64,000 nt of DNA from Bacillus sp. FJAT-18017 (GCF_001278805.1 NZ_CP012602.1:3693501-3757500), one strand, 5' to 3'; shown: positions 1-8,796, counted from the first letter of the stretch. The notes: generated from the sequence alone by a model not told the origin. Made by a program: numbers and translations.

Positions 1-548
1 CATGGATCCCCGAAATGTGCCATCATGATGGTCATTTCCCTATGCTTCACTGCGACTTCATCAATCGATAGCGGATGCGAAAAACGGAGCCTGCCCCGTT
101 CGGAATACGTATCTCCGGTGTGAAAGACAACCGGGACATTATACTCCTTCGCAATCCGGTAAACCGGTTCATACACCTCGTCATAGGCATAAAACGGATA
201 ATAGCCGAGATAAATCTTGATACCGACACAGTCTGGCTTCAGAACCTCTTGCTCCAAACGGGAGAGCGCTGCCTGATCAAGCCTGAACGGATTCACACCC
301 GCGCAGTACACAACGTTTTCCGGAATCTCTGCTGACAAATCGATCCCCATCGGTGTTTCACAGGCTCCGTCTGGAAATCCCTCTCCACCCGTTTCGGTTA
401 CACCCATCGCAATCCCAAGGACTACACCATTATCGACAAACTCCTTCTGCAGCCCATCATAGGAATAATCGACCTTGGAAATTGTCCGTGCAGTCTCATG
501 AAAGCTTTTAATTTCGGAAAAATGGATATGTGCATCAATGATCTTCAT
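1..548 (-). CDS. Amidohydrolase-2 family TIM-barrel hydrolase, 5' part only
   Basis: The reading frame starts at the ATG at 548 and is open to the window edge, giving about 182 residues of N-terminal sequence. It begins MKIIDAHIHF, the DxHxH metal-binding start typical of amidohydrolase-related (PF04909-type) metal-dependent hydrolases. Later it has VGIKIYLGYYPF, then VVFHTGDTYS and IMMAHFGDPW, which fit the barrel strands that carry further metal-ligand histidines. Its start overlaps the stop of the upstream GNAT-fusion gene by 14 nt, so the two are probably co-translated. The substrate cannot be told. The C-terminal part, including the catalytic aspartate, lies outside the window. Confidence 0.85.
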   Translation of the reverse strand, partial: MKIIDAHIHFSEIKSFHETARTISKVDYSYDGLQKEFVDNGVVLGIAMGVTETGGEGFPDGACETPMGIDLSAEIPENVVYCAGVNPFRLDQAALSRLEQEVLKPDCVGIKIYLGYYPFYAYDEVYEPVYRIAKEYNVPVVFHTGDTYSERGRLRFSHPLSIDEVAVKHREMTIMMAHFGDP

Positions 549-3500
549 CGCTTACCTCATTGAACGTCAGCTTTTGCAGGCTCTTTACTTCATCTCCTGT
601 CAGCATGCTGTCTGTTGCGACGACGAATGCTGGTGCGGAGAGCCATTCTTCCCCTGATGCAAGGCTGACTTCCCTATCAACGCCAATAAGCATCACTTCC
701 TGGTTCATGTACGCCTCCATGACACGTGCCTCCCTGTCGGCAATCACCTGTAGGAATTCACTATATTCATCTGAGCCGATAAGTGCATGCCCTGAGAGGT
801 GTGCTACCAATTCAACTTTACCAGCAATGTACTTCCTGGTTCCTCCAGCATTTTTTACCCATCCCTGTTTAAAAAACAGCTGGCTGAACCAGTTCTTGTA
901 GTTCAAATACGTTCCGCTATGCTGGCTGAACTTTGTAACATTCACCAGGATCCCTACACCCGGCAGCATGCAATAATACTGATGGATGCCAAGTCCCCTT
1001 AATGCCTCGTTCTGTTCAATAACCGTTGACAGTCTGAGCCCTTTCCATTCTCTACCTTCACTGTCGAGCAGCGAACATTGGGATACCTCTGTTTTTTCCC
1101 TGGAGATCGACTTGGTGTTAATGCCTTCAAAGCCGGTAATCATCCCGCCACTCCACGGATTCCACCATACTTTTGGCTCTATAGCCGGGAAGGACGAATC
1201 AAGCCACTCCCTGCCGTTTACTTCAAGTGAAAACAGCGACGGAAAAAACTCAGCGGATGCTGCAATGGAGAGCTGGCCATTGCTTGCCGTAACAACCCGC
1301 AGGCCCTCCCGCTCTTCTTCGCGGACAACGACTGATTCGCGGGATGGATTAAGCACAAGCACGTTTTTCTTGTCACTGATACCATTAATGGTATATTCCG
1401 CAGACAAAGATACCAGGCCTGTTCCGCCTTTTTCGGAAGAAGCGGCAACGTCACGTTTTTGTTCATCAGCAGCAACCCTTGTTTTGTAAAAACTATCTCC
1501 AGCTTTTGAAAAGCTCACTTCACCGTCGATATAGGTCATCTTCCTATCGGAAAGAATAACCTCTTTTTCATTCGGATTCCTCTCAACGACTTGCAGCTCA
1601 ATTGAGTCTCCAGGCGTTGTTTTTCTATTTGATTGTCGTGTGGCAAATTCCCGGAATTCCTCCCAGTCCTGAAACGCGCCAAACGAAAGCAGTACTGGCT
1701 CCGTTCTTTTTTCGCATCCTGCTGGCAGATGCCCAAGCTCATGCTCCACATACATGTACCAGGTTTCGAAATTCACTGAAGCCCCTTTCGGCCAAGCCAC
1801 ACCGTGCGCATATGGCTCATGGCGCGAGAATATCCAGTTTTCCGATAATCTCTGGCTGTCCCAGAGCCCATAATCCGCATCCGCATTCTCTTCAAGCTCG
1901 ACGATGTCCCCATCCATCGCAAAAACGCTGCGGTGAAGTTCATGATAGACAGGCTGATACACATGGACCGGTGATTCCGTCTCTGCATGACCAGAATTGC
2001 GGACGATATATGACTGCTCTAGCATACCTTCACCATACAGCTTCGACTCACTGACAAGCAATAGGCCGGGGAAATCACTAGATTCATAGGTCGCAGCGAG
2101 AATAATTGATCCGCCTTCTTCCCTGTACTCGACGCGGATTGGCCTCTTCTTGGAAAACTCGTATGAATATGGCTTGCCAAGCTGAGGATACATGCCCATT
2201 GTTTTTTGGTTAGCCTTTGGCTGCCTGCCAGGGACCAGCCTGTTGTCAAACTTCCGTAAATACATGTGGTACAGTCCATTGTAAATATGCCAGTATTCCT
2301 CGCACTCACCACTGAAACGCGCTCCCGGCCCTTTTAAGCCAAGACCGAGCTTTTTAGAAAAAGTAGTCTTCAAACCACTTTCGGTTTCAGCTTCGAGTTT
2401 CAGCTCCGGATTGTAAAAACCAAAGCCCTTTAAAACATAAGTCATTGCAATCGAAGTCTTGCCTTTCTCAGGCAGTTCAACTTTAAGGTTGGTCTTCTTT
2501 AACTCGACCAGCTCCGACTCCGGGAACTGAATCGTAAAAACTGCTGGTTCGCTGAAGTTGTTTTCTACATTCAGGTAGAAAACAGCATCTTCTTCAAGGA
2601 AGCACTGTGAACCCGGGATTGTTCCCGTTACCTTGGCAGGCTGCTTTGGCAACAAACCGATAGCAAACCTTGCTTCCTTGCCATTTATCTTCACTTTTGT
2701 AACCACTGAAGGATGCGTCCGCCAGTGGCTTTGCTCTTCCTCCAGCCCACCTAGACTGAAAGCTGCATCTATCGTCGTTTCAGTCTCAACGTCCACACTT
2801 TTTATAAAATTAAAACTGACAATTTTGTTGTCTTCGCCTTCAAGTTTGACTGTTAGAGGCTTCCCCGATTTATTTTTAATATGGTAGCGAACCTGATAAT
2901 CCGCACCGCTAACAAGCTTGAAATTCTCAACCGCAGCAGTAATGAGGTAGTCATCAGTCTCAATCGCCCTAAGGCCTCGCCCTGTCCGTTCAAATTCCAT
3001 TCTTAAGTTCCCAGCCTCTGACTCCCAACTGTATTCATAATACGTAAATTCATTTTCCTTCCTGCCATCGGGCGCTACCTCGATTGTTCTGGTACTTGCG
3101 GAGTACCAATCTGTTTCCGCAAAATAATCTCGGACAGCTTCGGTATTGAGCACCGTAGGTATGAAGTTCATTAAATGGGTCGAATCATCGCGGTCCTCCC
3201 AGAAGAAACCGCATTTTTTATAAAGAGGCACCGCTTTCGTGTTCCCGGCCCACGTATATAAATCCAGCCTTGGCCAGCCGAGCTCGACAGTACGCTCAAG
3301 TGCCCTCATCACAAGTAATTTCCCAATTTTCCTGCCATGGTAATCAGTGCGGACGTTAAGAAGCGGGATGTAAAGCGCCCCTTCATCCTCCCGGTATTCG
3401 CTTAGACTGCAATAGCCGACAACCTGGTCGCCGTCCATCGCAAGAAATAAGTGAAGATTGCCCGAGCTTGCTTCCTTCGCACGGACCTTTTCAGCAGTTG

Positions 3501-3615
3501 TTACCTGGGCATCACCGCCCCAGCCTTCGCGGCTTTTGTTCCACATCTCCGCGACACCAGCAGCAAGCCCTTCATGATAGTCCACAATATTAATCGTTTC
3601 TTTCGTCAATTCCAT
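535..3615 (-). CDS. GNAT acetyltransferase fused to a very large beta-rich domain
   Basis: This 1026-residue protein starts at an ATG preceded by GGGGGA. Residues about 8-150 form a GNAT acetyltransferase domain with the acetyl-CoA loop HGRKIGKLL (93-101) and the motif-B NTKAVPLYKKCGF. The remaining 870 or so residues match no family I recognise. They are rich in alternating beta-strand patterns and tryptophans, as in beta-sandwich or mutarotase-like regions of carbohydrate-active proteins. There is no signal peptide or membrane segment, so it should be cytoplasmic. Its stop overlaps the start of an amidohydrolase, suggesting one transcript. The acetyl acceptor is unknown. The GNAT call is firm and the function of the rest is open. 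Confidence 0.85.
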   Translation of the reverse strand: MELTKETINIVDYHEGLAAGVAEMWNKSREGWGGDAQVTTAEKVRAKEASSGNLHLFLAMDGDQVVGYCSLSEYREDEGALYIPLLNVRTDYHGRKIGKLLVMRALERTVELGWPRLDLYTWAGNTKAVPLYKKCGFFWEDRDDSTHLMNFIPTVLNTEAVRDYFAETDWYSASTRTIEVAPDGRKENEFTYYEYSWESEAGNLRMEFERTGRGLRAIETDDYLITAAVENFKLVSGADYQVRYHIKNKSGKPLTVKLEGEDNKIVSFNFIKSVDVETETTIDAAFSLGGLEEEQSHWRTHPSVVTKVKINGKEARFAIGLLPKQPAKVTGTIPGSQCFLEEDAVFYLNVENNFSEPAVFTIQFPESELVELKKTNLKVELPEKGKTSIAMTYVLKGFGFYNPELKLEAETESGLKTTFSKKLGLGLKGPGARFSGECEEYWHIYNGLYHMYLRKFDNRLVPGRQPKANQKTMGMYPQLGKPYSYEFSKKRPIRVEYREEGGSIILAATYESSDFPGLLLVSESKLYGEGMLEQSYIVRNSGHAETESPVHVYQPVYHELHRSVFAMDGDIVELEENADADYGLWDSQRLSENWIFSRHEPYAHGVAWPKGASVNFETWYMYVEHELGHLPAGCEKRTEPVLLSFGAFQDWEEFREFATRQSNRKTTPGDSIELQVVERNPNEKEVILSDRKMTYIDGEVSFSKAGDSFYKTRVAADEQKRDVAASSEKGGTGLVSLSAEYTINGISDKKNVLVLNPSRESVVVREEEREGLRVVTASNGQLSIAASAEFFPSLFSLEVNGREWLDSSFPAIEPKVWWNPWSGGMITGFEGINTKSISREKTEVSQCSLLDSEGREWKGLRLSTVIEQNEALRGLGIHQYYCMLPGVGILVNVTKFSQHSGTYLNYKNWFSQLFFKQGWVKNAGGTRKYIAGKVELVAHLSGHALIGSDEYSEFLQVIADREARVMEAYMNQEVMLIGVDREVSLASGEEWLSAPAFVVATDSMLTGDEVKSLQKLTFNEVSDEDH

Positions 3616-3750
3616 AAATAAAATCCCCCGTTCCGGCCATGAGCCCCACTAAGTTTCCAGTTTTCTAAAATCCTCCAAACCCTCACCAACAGCACTTGCA
3701 TCCTTCCTTAACTTCATCATCGTCATCCACTCCTTTCATAAAGTGAAACT

Positions 3751-3852
3751 TCAATCAGTGGGGGGGGTTTACCCTCACTGATTGTTAGTTGAACCAATCG
3801 GACCTTTAGGGTCAGTTGCCTCCGAGGAGGCTTACTGAGCCTTAAGGTGGGA
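3751..3852. other. Nested palindromic structured element
   Basis: This lies in the 848-bp gap between the GNAT-fusion gene and the Rieske gene. CAATCAGTG (3752-3760) pairs with CACTGATTG (3776-3784) around a G-rich loop. A second long stem follows: ACCTTTAGGGTCAGT (3802-3816) faces ACTGAGCCTTAAGGT (3833-3847) and encloses a perfect GCCTCC/GGAGGC hairpin. No ORF or clear T-tract is attached. It may be a structured RNA, a short dispersed palindromic repeat, or the remains of a mobile-element end. The sequence does not decide. Confidence 0.5.
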
Positions 3853-4007
3853 TAAATTTGGTAATATAACCACCTTTAACTATAACGAAAACAAAACCAA
3901 GTAGTAAAGGAAAATTCAGAAATTTTAGGAACCATATTGAGGAATGGCGGATATTGGTGTTTCTCTATCTGTCTTTGAAGGAAACCTGTACCTTCGAACA
4001 CTTCGTA

Positions 4008-4345
4008 AAGTAGACGAATCTAATAGAGCCTTTCTATTAGATTAAATCGATTGTGTGGGAGAGTAGATTAATCTAATAGAACCTTCCTATTGGATTAATC
4101 GCAGCTGCAGGAGAGGAGATTAATCTAATAAAGCCTTCCTATTGGATTAATCGCAGGTGCAGAGAGGAGATTAATCTAATAGAACCTTCCTATTGGATTA
4201 ATCGCAGGTGCAGAGAGGAGATTAATCTAATAGAACCTTCCTATTGGATTAATCGCAGGTGCAGGAGAGGAGATTAATCTAATAAAGCCTTCCTATTGGA
4301 TTAATCGCAGGTACAGAAGAGGAGATTAATCTAATAGAGCCATCA
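4008..4345. repeat. Tandem array 1 of about 52-bp palindromic units
   Basis: About six units follow one another. CTAATA recurs at 4020, 4073, 4125, 4176, 4227, 4279 and 4331, so the period is 51-53 bp. Each unit has an imperfect palindrome (ATTAATCTAATAG then CTATTGGATTAAT about 6 nt later) and a near-constant linker containing GCAGGTGCAGAGAGGA. Because 52 is not a multiple of three, the array is not coding. The same skeleton recurs at about 27.4 kb and 40.2-40.6 kb. The linkers are nearly identical to each other, so this is not a CRISPR. Confidence 0.9.
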
Positions 4346-4363
4346 TAACAAAATCAACATAAT

Positions 4364-4390
4364 AAAGACGTGGCTGCACACCACGTCTTT
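4364..4390. terminator. Rho-independent terminator
   Basis: AAAGACGTGG pairs with CCACGTCTTT around a 7-nt loop. It lies about 75 bp downstream of the Rieske gene stop, so it most likely ends that minus-strand transcript. On the minus strand the stem is followed by ATTATG rather than a strong T-run. Confidence 0.7.
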
Positions 4391-4463
4391 CACTCTATAA
4401 CTATTAATCTTGCTTCTTTGCCCAGCTTGATTTACTCAGCTAATTCCAACGCTCCACGCAAAC

Positions 4464-5441
4464 TTAATCAGTGCCCAATGTGACGCCCTCTCTTTTTAAA
4501 TACTGTCTGTAGGCGATGCTCATCCGGTCACATTTCAGGGAAAGCTCGGCCTGCAAATCGAGCGGCAGGTCTTCTGGCTTCTGGTTTTCGACTATCGGCT
4601 TGTCCTGCGCAAAAATCATATCCTGGAATTCGACCGTCTGCTGATCGGTGTTTCCTGTCTCATAGTTAAAGGACATGATGCCGTAGGCTACCGACTTGTT
4701 TTCATCAACAGGCTGGATCGTAAGCAGGATGGTCATTTTATTATCACTACCTGGATCTCTTTTTGTAAACATAACGTTCAATGGACCAAGTATTTCATAG
4801 GTGTAATATACATCCTTGGCTACGCCTGAGCCATCAGGATCCGGCTGAAAAATCGCAATCTCATCACTATAGATGCGGTTGCTTTCCACATGCACTTCGT
4901 AGTCACCAATGACTGGATGCTCCTGTACGCCAAGAAATCCCTCATGAACGAAAGAAAGATGGCCTACATCCAGGAAATTCTCTACAACCCTTGGCGGTTT
5001 TGCATTAACTGCCTGCGGTCCCCAAAGGATACTGTGGTAACTTTCATCCGAGAATTGAGGATATGAAAACAGCTCCGGGTTGTTGTTGTTCAAATTGATC
5101 CAAACCAGTCCATATGCTTCCTGGCAGGCAAATTTGATTGCCCGTGCTTTTAGCGGAATTGCTCTACCTTCAGGCAGCTGAGGAATCTTGGTGCATTCAC
5201 CCTCAGAATTATATTCCCAGCCATGATACGGGCAGACTAGATTTCCATCACGGACACACCCCAATGATAGTGCAGCGCCTCGGTGGACACACAGATCCTT
5301 GAAAGCATGAATACCCTGCTCATTTCGGAACAGAACCATTCTTTCCCCCATTAGTGTTACCTGCATTGGGTCTTCTTTAACGTCTTCTATTTTACAAGCA
5401 ACTATCCATCCATTGCGCAGCACTGTATCCTCAACAATCAT
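4464..5441 (-). CDS. Rieske [2Fe-2S] non-heme iron oxygenase, alpha-subunit type
   Basis: This 325-residue protein has a clear Rieske cluster site, C51-x-H53 and C70-x2-H73 (CVHRG and CPYHGW). The mononuclear iron motif follows at ENFLDVGHLSFVH (154-166), which offers D158, H161 and H166. The order and length fit single-component-alpha oxygenases related to vanillate O-demethylase and similar ring-hydroxylating or demethylating enzymes. These take electrons from a separate reductase. No reductase gene is next to it, so the partner must be encoded elsewhere. It stands alone and is divergent from a purine/uracil-type permease, so an N-heterocyclic substrate is possible but only inferred. Confidence 0.9.
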   Translation of the reverse strand: MIVEDTVLRNGWIVACKIEDVKEDPMQVTLMGERMVLFRNEQGIHAFKDLCVHRGAALSLGCVRDGNLVCPYHGWEYNSEGECTKIPQLPEGRAIPLKARAIKFACQEAYGLVWINLNNNNPELFSYPQFSDESYHSILWGPQAVNAKPPRVVENFLDVGHLSFVHEGFLGVQEHPVIGDYEVHVESNRIYSDEIAIFQPDPDGSGVAKDVYYTYEILGPLNVMFTKRDPGSDNKMTILLTIQPVDENKSVAYGIMSFNYETGNTDQQTVEFQDMIFAQDKPIVENQKPEDLPLDLQAELSLKCDRMSIAYRQYLKREGVTLGTD

Positions 5442-5618
5442 GTTTCCATCCCCTTAATATATAGTATTATCTCGGATTCTAGTAAACCCCAGCTGATATT
5501 AAAAGAGAATATTCAGCAAAAAGGCTTTTCACAGCTTAATTGTAAAAAGATAATAGGTTAATGTCAACTGAAAGACGAACGTTAAAATAAATTTATTTAT
5601 TAATATACGGAAAAATAC

Positions 5619-5719
5619 TTTACAACTTCTCTTCTCGTTGTTTATAATTCAATTGTATTTTCCAACACGATGATAGTTCAAAACGAACAAAAACCAAAAT
5701 ATTAATCATGTTCGTTAGA
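5619..5719 (+). promoter_or_regulatory. Promoter plus PurR-box-like inverted pair before the NCS2 permease
   Basis: TTTACA (5619-5624) and TATAAT (5643-5648) are 18 bp apart. Downstream, AACGAACAA (centred near 5686) and ATGTTCGTT (centred near 5712) form an inverted pair. The distance between CGAACAA and ATGTTCG is 17 bp. Two inverted CGAAC-containing boxes 16-17 bp apart are the known arrangement of Bacillus PurR operators. The second box overlaps an upstream in-frame ATG at 5708, which argues that translation starts further down. The rest of the 338-bp divergent gap shows nothing else clear. Confidence 0.6.
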
Positions 5720-5779
5720 GTTTCATTTACATACCACGATTTATTTTTAAAAAATCATAAAAAACAAAGGGGATTAATG

Positions 5780-7123
5780 ATGGAACCAAATGCGCAAAAG
5801 ACGAACATTACAGTCGGCGTGGATGAAAAAATAAGCTGGGGAAAGGCTGCTTTACTGGGGATGCAGCATGTCCTGGCTATGGATTTGTATATCGCTCCAA
5901 TCATAATCGCCGGCTTGCTGGCACTTGACACCATGAACACGACCTTCTTCATTCAAATGTGCTTCCTTGCAGCAGGAGTGGCAACACTGATCCAGACAAT
6001 TGGCGGACTGCGGTTGCCGGTCGTACAGGGACCATCCTATGTTCCCATTGGCGCATTAGCAGCAATCGGCGGAAAGCTAGGGCTTGGTGCAGTTTTCGGC
6101 AGTCTTTTGCCTGGAGCTTTACTGATTGCGATTCTCGGCTACCCACTCAAGGTGTTCGCAAAAACAGTCAAAAAAATAATCCCGCCTCTTGTCGGCGGTA
6201 CCGTTATTGTTATAGTTGGGATTTCCTTAATGCCAAGCGTCTTTAATAGTATCTATTCAAGCCCGGGCAATGTCGGCCACAATGTGCTGATTGCATTTGT
6301 ATCGGCGGCAGTTCTTATTATTTGTATTCTTCTTGGAAGAAAAGCAAAAGGCTACGGAACCTTTTTCAGGCTTGTTTCTGTTATTCTGGCCATCGTGGTC
6401 GGGACCATCACTGCGTCGTTTTTTGGCACAGTCGATTTTTCTGCAGTAAAATCAGCTTCCTGGTTTTCACTGCCTAGTTTCTTCCCGTTTGGCAAGCCTA
6501 TTTTCGATCTGCAGGCAATCCTGACAATGGTGTTCATTTATATGATTATCCTGATTGAAACAACGGGAACATGGTTTGTTGTATCTACGGTTACTGGCAA
6601 GGAATTGGACGAAGAAAGACTGAACAAAGCGTCTTTTGGCGAAGGGCTTGGCTGTTTTGTTGGCTCACTGTTCGGTGGCACACCGATGACAGGCTACTCA
6701 TCAAACGCCGGCATCATTGCGATTACCGGTGTTGCAAGCCGTATGGCGATTATCGCGGCGGGGATTATTTTAATAGGGTTGGGCTTGATTCCTAAGCTTT
6801 CAGCATTGATCACATGTATTCCTCAGCCTGTCATTCAGGGTATTTTTGGGGTTGTCTGCGTCGCGATTGTGATGAACGGCCTCAAGGTTATCCAGATTGT
6901 TGAGATTGATGATAGGAATATGATTGTCATCGGAGTTCCGATTCTACTGACAATCGGTGCGGTCGTGTTGCCAAAAGAGATTCTGAACAGCGTTCCTGAC
7001 TTTGCGAATTATATCCTCTCTTCCGGCACAGCTGTTGGGGCAATTGCAGTCCTTTTGCTGAACTTGATTGTCCCGCCAGAAAAGAAAGCTGTTTCCGCAA
7101 ACAAGGCGGAATCTCTAACATAA
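5780..7123 (+). CDS. NCS2-family nucleobase permease (xanthine/uracil type)
   Basis: This polytopic membrane protein of about 447 residues has around 12-14 hydrophobic segments and belongs to the nucleobase-ascorbate (NCS2/NAT) family, which imports purines or pyrimidines with protons. Seen signatures are MQHVLAMD near the N-terminus, VQGPSY, and SSNAGIIAITG in the NAT motif position. The first motif residue is Ser instead of the usual Gln/Glu/Pro, so specificity is uncertain. The start at 5780 is chosen because AAAGGGG (5766-5772) is 7 nt upstream; ATG 5777 is an alternative. A longer frame from 5708 would begin inside the putative PurR operator. PurR-type control favours a purine substrate. 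Confidence 0.88.
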   Translation: MEPNAQKTNITVGVDEKISWGKAALLGMQHVLAMDLYIAPIIIAGLLALDTMNTTFFIQMCFLAAGVATLIQTIGGLRLPVVQGPSYVPIGALAAIGGKLGLGAVFGSLLPGALLIAILGYPLKVFAKTVKKIIPPLVGGTVIVIVGISLMPSVFNSIYSSPGNVGHNVLIAFVSAAVLIICILLGRKAKGYGTFFRLVSVILAIVVGTITASFFGTVDFSAVKSASWFSLPSFFPFGKPIFDLQAILTMVFIYMIILIETTGTWFVVSTVTGKELDEERLNKASFGEGLGCFVGSLFGGTPMTGYSSNAGIIAITGVASRMAIIAAGIILIGLGLIPKLSALITCIPQPVIQGIFGVVCVAIVMNGLKVIQIVEIDDRNMIVIGVPILLTIGAVVLPKEILNSVPDFANYILSSGTAVGAIAVLLLNLIVPPEKKAVSANKAESLT

Positions 7124-7230
7124 CTTTTCTAAAAGAGGGCCACGGTTGTATATTGCTTACTAGGGCTTTAAATATAAAAAGCTAAAGCACTTAGTTTCTT
7201 CATATAAATAACATAAGAATCCGTAAAAAA

Positions 7231-7257
7231 AAAGAGCTTGGGTTACCAAGCTCTTTT
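7231..7257. terminator. Bidirectional terminator between convergent genes
   Basis: AAAGAGCTTGG pairs with CCAAGCTCTTT around GTTA, with an A-run before it and TTTT after it. It separates the plus-strand permease from the minus-strand NIF3-like gene and can serve both. Confidence 0.85.
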
Positions 7258-7274
7258 AAATATCGTTTAATCGA

Positions 7275-8189
7275 TTATAACCACCATTTTTCTTGTGGTA
7301 TTAAAACTGTCTCAACATTAAAGTTTTTTTCGAACCAATCCTTCATCAGGGTTTTGTGGACAAGATATTCTGATGCCGAATGAGAAACCCCTATTAAAGA
7401 CATTGGTGTATTTGAAGCGTATTCCATCATTTGTTTGTGTTTTTGCTTACCATATTCATTATCAATATGGCAATGAATTTCACCAGTAATATAGGCTTGT
7501 ACACCGTTTTCTTCTGCTTCTTTCATCCAATCCACTACATCTCCACAACCAGCAACAATCGCAACCTTTTGAATGTCATCTACTTCTCGACCTTCAAAAT
7601 CAACATAAGGGATTTCAAAAGTATTCTCAAGGATAGCAATCAAGTTGGCGGTATTGGTTTTTTTAATAGTACAATATAAGACATATTCATTTTTTGCATT
7701 TAATGTATCATCAACAATAGGTTGTGCATTTAGCTTTTTTGCGATTGCTATATTCGTACCTAATTGTTTATGGCAATCCAACGGTATGTGGCAAGTATAA
7801 ACTGATAGATTTTTCTCTTTTAATTTGTTAATATATTTTTCTTTAATTGGTACAAAGCCCTTCCCCCATTCCCCCTTTGGGTCTCCGCACTCCATCAACA
7901 GGGGATGGTGCATAAATAATAAATCTCCACTATTACCTTCTACTATAAAATGTTCCAATACTTTATCGGTTGGGAAAACAGCAAGAAAAACTCTCTCCAC
8001 GTTTGAATCCCCTTTTAACATTAGACCATTAAATAATTCCACAAAGCCTTTTTCAAATTCTGATTGCCAATCAAAGTTTACTGGTTCATAAACCCTTGGA
8101 ATAAACCTACTAAATGAAGCATCCTTTCCAAATGAATTTATATTGAATTCGGCATCCAATTTAGACACCATTTCCTTTAATTCAACCAA
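7275..8189 (-). CDS. NIF3-like dinuclear metal-centre protein
   Basis: This 304-residue protein belongs to the Nif3/DUF34 family. Likely metal ligands are visible at MHHPLL (H94, H95), in HIPLDCH (134-140), and at GVSHSASE (H270, E274). The start is a TTG with GGGGGGAG 8 nt upstream. NIF3 proteins form toroidal hexamers. They have been linked to GTP cyclohydrolase I-like folds and metal or nucleotide handling, but the reaction is not settled. The gene stands alone, convergent with the permease and divergent from the ArsR-ArsP module. It has no visible functional link to either neighbour. Confidence 0.88.
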   Translation of the reverse strand: MVELKEMVSKLDAEFNINSFGKDASFSRFIPRVYEPVNFDWQSEFEKGFVELFNGLMLKGDSNVERVFLAVFPTDKVLEHFIVEGNSGDLLFMHHPLLMECGDPKGEWGKGFVPIKEKYINKLKEKNLSVYTCHIPLDCHKQLGTNIAIAKKLNAQPIVDDTLNAKNEYVLYCTIKKTNTANLIAILENTFEIPYVDFEGREVDDIQKVAIVAGCGDVVDWMKEAEENGVQAYITGEIHCHIDNEYGKQKHKQMMEYASNTPMSLIGVSHSASEYLVHKTLMKDWFEKNFNVETVLIPQEKWWL

Positions 8190-8310
8190 AAAAATTCTCC
8201 CCCCAAATGAAGAAATTTTTACCGCGACATAATTAGGAATATTTTAACATACAATTCCACCTTTAATAGTTCTTCATTTTTAAATAAGTAATTAATACCT
8301 TTTTAAATAA

Positions 8311-8385
8311 ATCAACTTTTTTTGATTAATGTGATTGACATTAGTAAATGTTGGTTATATGATAAATACATCAAAAGAATTTGAT
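8311..8385 (+). promoter_or_regulatory. arsR promoter with two ATCAA-N6-TTGAT operators
   Basis: TTGACA (8335-8340) and TATGAT (8358-8363) are 17 bp apart, a near-consensus sigma-A promoter. One 16-bp inverted repeat ATCAA-N6-TTGAT lies upstream (8311-8326). A second lies just after the -10 box (8370-8385), where bound repressor would block transcription. The pattern resembles ArsR/SmtB-family operators. The same motif occurs twice more at 8744-8781. Confidence 0.8.
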
Positions 8386-8402
8386 GAAAAGAAGGTGAAA
8401 TA

Positions 8403-8726
8403 GTGGACCTACAAATTCCATTACAGGACGTATCAAAGGAACAGGTTTTTGAAACATACGAGCAAAAGTTCAAAGCAATTGCAGATAAAAAACGGCTGCA
8501 AATCATGAACATCCTTACAGAAAAAGGCGAAATGTGTGTCTGCGACCTCGCTCCACTTATGGAGATGGCCCAGTCCAAATTATCCTACCACCTGAAGATA
8601 CTACTTGATGCTGGCCTTATTACAAAGAGAACAGAAGGCACATGGAGTTACTACAATCTAAACCAAACAGAAATCAACCACCTTCTATCCGAAGAACTTT
8701 GCTGCCTCTTCCGCCCTTCAAGCTAA
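8403..8726 (+). CDS. arsR: ArsR/SmtB-family metalloid-sensing repressor
   Basis: This 107-residue winged-helix protein has a GTG start 5 nt after GAAGGTG. The helix-turn-helix region runs about residues 47-75 (CDLAPLMEMAQSKLSYHLK). MCVCDL (C45, C47) matches the ELCVCDL metalloid site of ArsR, which releases DNA on binding As(III) or Sb(III). An extra Cys pair lies near the C-terminus (C100-C101). It heads a plus-strand operon with an ArsP-like permease and three tiny Cys-containing proteins. It probably represses both its own promoter and the internal one at 8744, since both carry the same operators. Confidence 0.88.
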   Translation: MDLQIPLQDVSKEQVFETYEQKFKAIADKKRLQIMNILTEKGEMCVCDLAPLMEMAQSKLSYHLKILLDAGLITKRTEGTWSYYNLNQTEINHLLSEELCCLFRPSS

Positions 8727-8743
8727 TTTTTTTTGCGAGGTTC

Positions 8744-8781
8744 ATCAATTTTTTTTGATTAATATATCAAGATAATTTGAT
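8744..8781 (+). promoter_or_regulatory. Second pair of ArsR-type operators
   Basis: Two 16-bp inverted repeats ATCAA-N6-TTGAT lie at 8744-8759 and 8766-8781, between arsR and the 58-residue gene. GGAGG follows directly. They repeat the operators found before arsR, so expression of the downstream metalloid genes is probably controlled separately by the same repressor. Confidence 0.75.
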
Positions 8782-8796
8782 TTAGGAGGAATCACT

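Noticed and set aside
1602-2054. 150-residue plus-strand ORF
   Set aside because: It is the antisense shadow of the GNAT-fusion gene, His/Pro-rich and without a ribosome site.
4008-4345. Possible CRISPR array
   Set aside because: Units repeat every 51-53 bp, but the sequences between the conserved parts are nearly identical to each other, so there are no unique spacers. No cas genes are seen.
5450-5700. Purine riboswitch before the permease
   Set aside because: I see no paired three-way-junction pattern with the conserved loop sequences. The inverted CGAAC boxes explain the region better.
5708-5779. Upstream ATG as start of the NCS2 permease
   Set aside because: It overlaps the putative PurR operator and lacks a ribosome site, while AAAGGGG precedes the ATG at 5777/5780.
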